Position numbers and translations under genes: made by a program. This document shows, in pieces, positions 58,441-64,000 of a stretch of 64,000 bases of DNA (position 1 is its first letter; each line of letters starts with the position of its first letter). The notes beneath the pieces were generated by a model, which had not been told where the DNA came from, ran no database searches, and saw only the letters and a list, made by a program, of their open reading frames with translations. This DNA is from Tetragenococcus halophilus (GTDB lineage: Bacteria > Bacillota > Bacilli > Lactobacillales > Enterococcaceae). The stretch is from contig NZ_JAKEIT010000002.1 of assembly GCF_021474685.1 (NCBI RefSeq), positions 62,001 to 126,000 of the forward strand, in the 5' to 3' direction.

Positions 58441-59337
58441 ATGAAAAAATTAACCAGTATGTTCTTAGTAGCTGGGATTTTATTAGCAGGTTGTGCTGGA
58501 GGAAATGCTGAAAATGGCACTGGTGCTAATCAAACGGATGATTCTTCACAAGGACAAAATAAAATTGTTGCTGTGGGTTCCACTGCTTTACAACCATTGG
58601 TAGATGCGGGCCAGGAAGAATTTACACAAGAAAATCCTGACTATAATATTTCTGTTCAAGGTGGCGGAAGTGGTACTGGACTAAGTCAAGTAGAAAGTGG
58701 CGCAGTCACAATTGGTAATTCTGATGTATTTGCTGAAGAAAAAGAAGGTGTTGATGCAGAGAAATTAGTAGATCATAAAGTGGCCGTGGTAGGTATGGCA
58801 CCTGTTGTCAATAAAGATGCAGGCGTGAAAGAACTATCCAAAGAAGAATTGATTGATATTTTTACAGGAGAAATTACAAATTGGAAAGAAGTTGGGGGAA
58901 ATGATCAGGAGATTTCAGTAGTCAACCGCGCTTCAGGAAGTGGTACGCGAGATACATTTGAGAAATGGGCGTTAGATGGTGCTGAAACGGTTCAAGCGCA
59001 AGAACAGGACTCTTCAGGAACTGTAAAAAAGATTGTTGCCCAAACACCAGGTTCAATTAGCTACTTGGCTTTATCATATCTTGATGATTCCTTACAGGAA
59101 TTAGCGATTGATGGTGTAAAACCTACAGAGGATGCTATAAAAACGAATGACTGGGAAATTTGGTCTTATGAGCATATGTATACGCAAGGGGAACCAGATC
59201 CAGAGGTAGAAAAGTTTCTTGACTACATGGTTTCAGAAGATATTCAAAATGGTCCTGTCAAACAGTTAGGCTATCTACCAATTACAGAGATGCAAGTAGA
59301 GCGTGATGCACAAGGAGAAGTAACAGAAATAAAATAG
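58441..59337 (+). CDS. pstS: Phosphate-binding lipoprotein PstS, second copy
   Basis: A 298-residue lipoprotein homologous to the first PstS. The signal peptide ends in LLAGC (about C19), followed by a Gly/Asn/Gln-rich linker (about 20-40). GSTALQPLVDAG, GGGSGTGLSQV and RASGSGTRDTFE bind phosphate. It is monocistronic, separated from pstCAB by liaXYZ, and carries the clearest PhoP box in the window. It may be a high-affinity or stress-inducible variant. Confidence 0.93.
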   Translation: MKKLTSMFLVAGILLAGCAGGNAENGTGANQTDDSSQGQNKIVAVGSTALQPLVDAGQEEFTQENPDYNISVQGGGSGTGLSQVESGAVTIGNSDVFAEEKEGVDAEKLVDHKVAVVGMAPVVNKDAGVKELSKEELIDIFTGEITNWKEVGGNDQEISVVNRASGSGTRDTFEKWALDGAETVQAQEQDSSGTVKKIVAQTPGSISYLALSYLDDSLQELAIDGVKPTEDAIKTNDWEIWSYEHMYTQGEPDPEVEKFLDYMVSEDIQNGPVKQLGYLPITEMQVERDAQGEVTEIK

Positions 59338-59341
59338 CAGT

Positions 59342-59379
59342 AAAAAACCAAGCAGTATTTTGTCTGCTTGGATTTTTTG
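59342..59379. terminator. Bidirectional terminator between pstS copy 2 and phoR
   Basis: AAAAAACCAAGCAG pairs with CTGCTTGGATTTTTT; works in both directions. Confidence 0.85.
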
Positions 59380-59393
59380 CACTTGATCGCAAT

Positions 59394-61109
59394 TTATAAA
59401 AAGGGTAAACGAACGATAAATGTGGACCCTAGGCCCGGATAACTATCGATTTTTACTTGGCCGCCCAAAATTTCACTATAGTCTTTTACAATAGCTAATC
59501 CTAAGCCATTTCCGCCAGAATTGCGAGCACGTGCTTTATCTATGCGGTAAAACCGTTCAAAGATACGCTCTTGTTCTTGTTGACTAATACCAATGCCAGT
59601 ATCTTCCACCAAAAGAATGAGTTCGTTAGCTTCTTTATAAAAACGAATGTTAATTTTACCTTTAGATGAAGTATAATGAACTGCATTTTCAATTAAATTT
59701 TTACAGATAGCTGTAAATAACTCAATTTTGCTATTGAACGTGAGATCTTTAGGTCCATCGATTGTCACTTGTATATTTTTTTCTTGAATGATTATACGAT
59801 AATCATCAACAATCTTTTCAAGGAGATTTGTTAGATTTATTGGGGTGATGACATCGTTTGTATCAGTGCTTTTTGATGATTCTATGATTTCTTGGACTAA
59901 ATCTTGCAGGCGATAAGCATCTTTTTGCATAATTTCTAAAAATGATTTAAGCACTTCAGGATCATCCTTTGCACCGTCAAGCAAGGTTTCAGTAAAACCA
60001 ATCAGAGAAGTGACTGGTGTTTTAAGCTCATGAGAAACATTGCCAATAAAGTCATTCTGAAGTTTTTCTAACTCAGAAATACGAGTCATATCGTAGGAGA
60101 TACCAAAAATGTAACCAGTATCTTGGAATAACCGGATCGTTACATCCAATAAATACTTTGTATCCGTCGTCCGTATTTTCTTGTTTATCAGCTTTGCATC
60201 ATGGGTCTGATAAATTATTTGGATAAATTGCGGATCTGTAATCACAGCAGTAAAGGGCTGATTGATTTTTTGGGCATTAATATTTAGTTGTTGCGCTAGT
60301 GTTTCATTAATAAATATAACATTTCCTGTTTCATCAATAATAAATACACCTACAATCAAGTCATTCAATAAGGTATAAAATTGTCTTTCAGAAGTAGTAA
60401 AAGCATAATAAGTATCGCTCATTTGCTTACTCAAAGTATTAATACTCTGGTAAAGCTCTTGCCAGCCAGGAGAATTTTGTAAAATCTTTTTTTGCTGTTC
60501 AGGTTCTTTAATCATCTGTTTAATCACAGGCAATATGGTTTCTACAGGACGATTTTGTCTACGTAAAATACTTAGAATAATCAGGGTTAGTATGAGCCAA
60601 AAAACAAAGTTAACCCAGAAAATAGCTTGTTTCATTTGGTTTGCTGCAGGCAAAAAATTTTTAGTAGGCTCTGCCATACGGATAATTTGCGTGATTTCTC
60701 CGTTTTCTTTTACGGGAATAGCTATATATAAGACTTCTTGTTCTAATGTTGAACTCCTGCGTACCGATTGTCCTGAAACATTTCCTTCTAATACAGCTTT
60801 TACTTCAGGCCGTCTAGAACGACTGCCAGAAAGTTCAGTATCAAAGGTGTCAAAAATAATTTCTCCCGTTTTTGTTAGTTGAGTAATTCTTTCATCTGAA
60901 TCTTTTACATAATCTAAAGCCGTTTCAGTAAAATTTTCATTTTCATTCTTGGTTAAACGAATAAAAGAAGAAGTTTTCTGTTGTAAAAAATCTTCGTGTT
61001 GGCTTAAAACTTGTTGATCATAAAAATTACTGATAAGTTGCCAGCTAGCAAAAAATAGAAATAATAAAGCAATTAGCCATGTAATATATTTACCTTTATT
61101 TTTTGTCAT
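59394..61109 (-). CDS. phoR: Sensor histidine kinase PhoR
   Basis: PhoR (571 residues) is the membrane sensor kinase for phosphate limitation. The first span (about 8-25) and the second (about 148-168) enclose a PAS-like extracellular domain. A PAS domain (about 240-340) precedes the HisKA box GNVSHELKTP (H360). The ATPase domain has NLIENAVHYT, VEDTGIGIS and GGNGLGLAIVK. The ATG has AGGAG upstream, which lies at the end of phoP. It is the partner of phoP 6 bases upstream. Confidence 0.93.
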   Translation of the reverse strand: MTKNKGKYITWLIALLFLFFASWQLISNFYDQQVLSQHEDFLQQKTSSFIRLTKNENENFTETALDYVKDSDERITQLTKTGEIIFDTFDTELSGSRSRRPEVKAVLEGNVSGQSVRRSSTLEQEVLYIAIPVKENGEITQIIRMAEPTKNFLPAANQMKQAIFWVNFVFWLILTLIILSILRRQNRPVETILPVIKQMIKEPEQQKKILQNSPGWQELYQSINTLSKQMSDTYYAFTTSERQFYTLLNDLIVGVFIIDETGNVIFINETLAQQLNINAQKINQPFTAVITDPQFIQIIYQTHDAKLINKKIRTTDTKYLLDVTIRLFQDTGYIFGISYDMTRISELEKLQNDFIGNVSHELKTPVTSLIGFTETLLDGAKDDPEVLKSFLEIMQKDAYRLQDLVQEIIESSKSTDTNDVITPINLTNLLEKIVDDYRIIIQEKNIQVTIDGPKDLTFNSKIELFTAICKNLIENAVHYTSSKGKINIRFYKEANELILLVEDTGIGISQQEQERIFERFYRIDKARARNSGGNGLGLAIVKDYSEILGGQVKIDSYPGLGSTFIVRLPFL

Positions 61110-61115
61110 AGCATT

Positions 61116-61814
61116 TTACTCCTGAAATTTATAGCCAAAACCTCGAACAGTCTGAATATACTTAGGATGCTTAGGATCTTCTTCGATTTTTTCTCTTAAA
61201 TGACCAATATGAACATCAACAATTCGATTTTGTCCATCAAAATCAAAATGCCAAATACGATCAAGTAGAATATCACGAGAAATGACACGTCCCTTTCTTT
61301 TCATAAAGTATACAAGCAGTTCAAATTCTTTGGGCGTTAATTCGATGGTTTCCTCACTTACCGTTACTCGATAATCATCCATGTTACAAACAATATTTCC
61401 GGCTCGTAAAATCTCGGAAGGTCCTTCGTCATTACTTGTTGTTTGTCGTACTTCTAGTCGACGAGAGATTGCTTTGATGCGTGCTATAACTTCTCTAGGG
61501 CTAAAAGGCTTGGTTAAATAATCATCTGCGCCAATTTCTAGACCTAAAATTCGATCAATTGATTCATCTTTTGCCGTTAAAATTAAAATAGGGGTATCAA
61601 TTTTTTCTTGTCTTAATTTTTGCGTCAAATCGATACCGTCGATAAAAGGAAGCATGATATCTAAAATAATAAAATCGAACGTTTGATTCGTTGCTAATTC
61701 ATAAGCTTTCTTGCCATCTTCAGCACTGGTGACTTGATATCCTGCTTTTTCTAGGTTAAAAGTCAATAGAGTAACAATAGAAGGTTCATCATCCACAACT
61801 AAAATTTTTTTCAT
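61116..61814 (-). CDS. phoP: Response regulator PhoP
   Basis: PhoP (232 residues) is an OmpR-type regulator. The receiver has D8/D9 (VVDDEP), the phosphorylation site D52 (ILDIMLPF) and T/K in LTAKDE. The winged helix (about 135-230) has RIVDVHIGHLREKIEEDPKHPKYIQTVRGFGYKF. Its expected targets are the TTTACA repeats at 51548 and 58310. It is cotranscribed with phoR. Confidence 0.94.
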   Translation of the reverse strand: MKKILVVDDEPSIVTLLTFNLEKAGYQVTSAEDGKKAYELATNQTFDFIILDIMLPFIDGIDLTQKLRQEKIDTPILILTAKDESIDRILGLEIGADDYLTKPFSPREVIARIKAISRRLEVRQTTSNDEGPSEILRAGNIVCNMDDYRVTVSEETIELTPKEFELLVYFMKRKGRVISRDILLDRIWHFDFDGQNRIVDVHIGHLREKIEEDPKHPKYIQTVRGFGYKFQE

Positions 61815-62035
61815 AATATACTCCTACTTTTGCATATATAGTAATGATAAGCCGCAGTATGGCTTACCTTATTTTAGCATGAAGAAGGCCAAAGCACTAT
61901 TGAAAAATATCTTAAATATGCATGTAAAATTCATTTGAAGCTTTTTATACTGGGCAATGTTGACTTTATTTCTTTTTTCAAGTAAGATTTTCTTTGCAAT
62001 CGCTTTCTTTAAAAAATAACAAAGGAGGAAGAAAT
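61815..62035. other. Divergent intergenic region of phoP and the phosphatase gene
   Basis: It holds the divergent promoters of phoP (minus) and the next gene (plus). I see AT-rich candidate elements but no clear operator or PhoP box. Confidence 0.4.
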
Positions 62036-62845
62036 TTGAAAAAGAAAATTTTTGCTGGGTTATTGACTTTAAGTTTGTTGGTATTGGGAGCTTGTGGTCA
62101 ACAAGAAGAAACAGCAGCGACGAGTACGAGTAGTACAGCTGAAGAAAATGGTGAAGTGACGATCTATTTAACAAGACATGGTGAGACAATGTTTAATGAT
62201 TTAAATAAGGTCCAAGGCTGGTCTGATACGCCTTTAACTGAAGAAGGAGAGGAAGTCGCTGTTGATTTAGGAAAAGGACTGGCAAAAGAAGATGTTAATT
62301 TCCAATCGGTTTATTCTAGTGATATGAAACGTTCGGTTGACACAGCTGAGGCTGTTTTAGATGGTTTAGGTGAAGACAACGAAGAAGTCCATGAAATGAA
62401 GGGGCTACGTGAAGCTGGCTCGGGGCAGTTTGAAGGGGAATCATTAGACACTATTGATGAGAAGCAAGCAAAAGAGGCAGGCTATGATTCTTATGATGAA
62501 TACGAAGACGACAAACGAAAGACAGATGAAGATGAGTGGTCTTGGCTAGCGAACGCTCACTATTACGCGGATCAATCCGGTTATGCTGAAGGTGCCGATA
62601 AGGTACAAGAGCGTATGACAGAAGCGATTGAAAAAATTGCTGCAAAACAAAATGAAGAAGGTGGCGGTAATGTTTTAATAGTAAGCCATGGGATGTCTAT
62701 CAATGTGATGTTGGCGGATATGACCGACAAATATAAAGGTGATTCTTTAGAAAATGCCAGTGTGACTAAAATTCATTACCAAAACGGAGATATGGAAGTA
62801 GAAAGCATTGGAGATACTTCTTATCTGGAAGAAGGCGAAGAATAA
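62036..62845 (+). CDS. Lipoprotein histidine phosphatase (phosphoglycerate mutase-like)
   Basis: A 269-residue protein. The signal peptide ends in VLGAC (C20), then a Thr/Ser-rich linker. The phosphatase domain has YLTRHGETMFND (R47, H48), VYSSDMKRSVDTAE and VSHGMSINVML, the histidine-phosphatase triad. It lies outside the cell, so it would act on extracellular phosphate esters rather than in glycolysis. TTG is the start, with AAAGGAGG upstream. It may feed the nearby phosphate importer, which is inference. Confidence 0.9.
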   Translation: MKKKIFAGLLTLSLLVLGACGQQEETAATSTSSTAEENGEVTIYLTRHGETMFNDLNKVQGWSDTPLTEEGEEVAVDLGKGLAKEDVNFQSVYSSDMKRSVDTAEAVLDGLGEDNEEVHEMKGLREAGSGQFEGESLDTIDEKQAKEAGYDSYDEYEDDKRKTDEDEWSWLANAHYYADQSGYAEGADKVQERMTEAIEKIAAKQNEEGGGNVLIVSHGMSINVMLADMTDKYKGDSLENASVTKIHYQNGDMEVESIGDTSYLEEGEE

Positions 62846-62886
62846 ATTGTTAGTGACGATTTATTTTGTTTAATAAATGGACAGTG

Positions 62887-62922
62887 AGATACTAGAAATT
62901 TTTTCTTTTCTAGTATCTTTTT
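62887..62922 (+). terminator. Terminator after the phosphatase gene
   Basis: AGATACTAGAAA pairs with TTTCTAGTATCT, followed by T. Confidence 0.85.
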
Positions 62923-62974
62923 GTTTTCAATGATAGAATAGAAAAGAAAATAAGGTTAGAAAAGAGGGAACTAA

Positions 62975-63910
62975 ATGGTAGAAACCATCAAAGTAGGTGA
63001 TTTAGCTCAAGCTTTGGACTTAGAGATTGTCAGTGGTGATGAACAAGCTTTGTCGCGCAAAATTATTACCGGTGATGTTTCTCGCCCCGGACTTGAACTA
63101 ACAGGGTATTTTAATTATTATTCTCATGATCGCCTGCAACTTTTTGGGAGCAAAGAAATTACTTTTTCACGTCGTATGATGCCTGAAGAACGCTTGATCA
63201 TTATGCGGCGTTTATGTGCAGAGGATACACCGGCTTTTATTATTTCAAGAGGTTTAGAAGTACCGGAAGAGATGCTTACTACTTGTGCGGAAAATCAATT
63301 ACCTATTTTACGTTCTAAAATTACTACTTCACGCTTATCAGGACAAATTTCAAGTTATTTAGATGCTCGTCTAGCTGTTAGAGAGAATGTGCATGGCGTG
63401 TTAGTTGACGTTTACGGGTTAGGTGTCTTGTTGCAAGGAGATAGTGGCATTGGAAAAAGTGAGACAGCACTTGAACTGATCAAAAGAGGGCATCGCTTAA
63501 TTGCCGATGATCGGGTGGATATTTATAAGCAGGATGAGTTAACTTTAATGGGAGAACCACCGCAAATCCTTGAACATCTAATTGAGATTAGAGGGATCGG
63601 TATCATCGATGTGATGCATTTATTTGGTGCAAGTGCCGTTCGAGGGCAGATGCAAATTCAATTAGCCGTTTATTTAGAAAGTTGGGAAAAGGATAAAAAA
63701 TACGATCGTTTAGGCTCTTCTGATGAAACAGTAGAGCTCAATAATGTCTCTATCCCACAAGTTAAAATACCGGTAAAAACAGGACGGAATCTTTCGATTA
63801 TTATTGAAGTTGCTGCGATGAATTTCCGCGCTAAAACGATGGGATATGACGCAACAAAATCCTTTGAAGATCGCTTGACACGTTTGATTGAAGAAAATTC
63901 TGATTTATAG
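62975..63910 (+). CDS. hprK: HPr kinase/phosphorylase
   Basis: HprK (311 residues) phosphorylates HPr at Ser46 in response to fructose-1,6-bisphosphate and ATP, and reverses it at high phosphate. Residues 1-130 form the N-terminal domain. The catalytic part has H140, Walker A GDSGIGKS (155-162) and the signature EIRGIGIIDV. It controls carbon catabolite repression together with CcpA. lgt begins 16 bases downstream, the conserved order. Confidence 0.96.
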   Translation: MVETIKVGDLAQALDLEIVSGDEQALSRKIITGDVSRPGLELTGYFNYYSHDRLQLFGSKEITFSRRMMPEERLIIMRRLCAEDTPAFIISRGLEVPEEMLTTCAENQLPILRSKITTSRLSGQISSYLDARLAVRENVHGVLVDVYGLGVLLQGDSGIGKSETALELIKRGHRLIADDRVDIYKQDELTLMGEPPQILEHLIEIRGIGIIDVMHLFGASAVRGQMQIQLAVYLESWEKDKKYDRLGSSDETVELNNVSIPQVKIPVKTGRNLSIIIEVAAMNFRAKTMGYDATKSFEDRLTRLIEENSDL

Positions 63911-63925
63911 AAAAGAGGCAGGTTA

Positions 63926-64000
63926 ATGACAGGAGTAGTCAGCCGAACGGCATTTGAAATTTTCGGGATCGATATTTATTGGTACGCGATCATTATTATT
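63926..64000 (+). CDS. lgt: Prolipoprotein diacylglyceryl transferase, partial (5' end)
   Basis: Only 25 codons are inside the window. MTGVVSRTAFEIFGIDIYWY matches the Lgt start (NRIA...IHWYGI type), and it lies behind hprK with AGAGGCAGG. Lgt attaches the lipid to the cysteine of lipoproteins such as both PstS copies and the phosphatase. The rest lies beyond the edge. Confidence 0.85.
   Translation, partial: MTGVVSRTAFEIFGIDIYWYAIIII

Noticed and set aside
58441-59337. Second pstS as a recent tandem duplication
   Set aside because: The two copies differ throughout, including signal peptide and linker, and have different upstream regions; they are diverged paralogues.

Overview
The window is chromosomal DNA of a low-GC Gram-positive bacterium of the Lactobacillales, most likely family Enterococcaceae. 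The genus Tetragenococcus is my best guess, but that is inference. Support comes from AT-rich codon use with strong AGGAGG ribosome sites and frequent TTG/GTG starts, the order cggR-gap-pgk-tpiA-eno, the complete F1Fo ATPase operon, and the enterococcal block pst-phoU-liaXYZ-phoPR-hprK-lgt. Almost all of it is core genome. Two places look accessory.

Layout. 1-2943: an IS4-family transposase gene, then a decayed strip of small minus-strand genes, including a YolD-like gene behind a LexA box. The strip ends in the 3' half of a tRNA-Gly gene, so it is probably the right end of an old integrated element. 3214-9348: a split chromate transporter, rnhC, zapA, cvpA, mutS2 and trxA. 9632-15249: an anchored alpha/beta hydrolase, gloA, a Nudix hydrolase, an HD phosphohydrolase, lipL, a ywiB-like gene and rpoE. 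15445-22669: tRNA-Arg, rpoN and the glycolytic cggR operon with its operator. 23109-26984: secG, carboxylesterase, RNase R and SmpB. 27274-33733: atpBEFHAGDC. 34028-36951: ywzB-like gene, murA, epuA, yidD, tRNA-Tyr and tRNA-Gln. 37084-42281: small orphans, a GntR regulator, a YigZ-family gene, an orphan PTS IIB, comFA-comFC and hpf. 42560-47949: secA, prfB with its +1 frameshift, ftsE and ftsX. 47983-49354: a degenerate IS3-type element carrying a mazEF toxin-antitoxin pair, inserted into the loop of the ftsX terminator. 49384-64000: an aldo/keto reductase, pstS-pstCAB1B2-phoU, liaXYZ, a second pstS, phoPR, a lipoprotein histidine phosphatase, hprK and the start of lgt.

How the parts work together: CggR senses glycolytic intermediates and controls gap-eno; HprK sets carbon catabolite state; PhoPR probably drives both pst units through TTTACA direct repeats; LiaXYZ is the envelope-stress module; SecA, SecG, FtsEX, MurA and the truncated Lgt serve export and wall growth.

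The least expected signals are (i) a family of intergenic arrays with an exact 41-bp period at four loci, (ii) the mazEF pair enclosed by IS terminal repeats with a 3-bp target duplication, (iii) a 32-residue peptide readable only through a -1 shift at A-AAA-AAG, (iv) the partial tRNA-Gly with linked SOS remnants, and (v) a possible structured RNA ahead of yidD.
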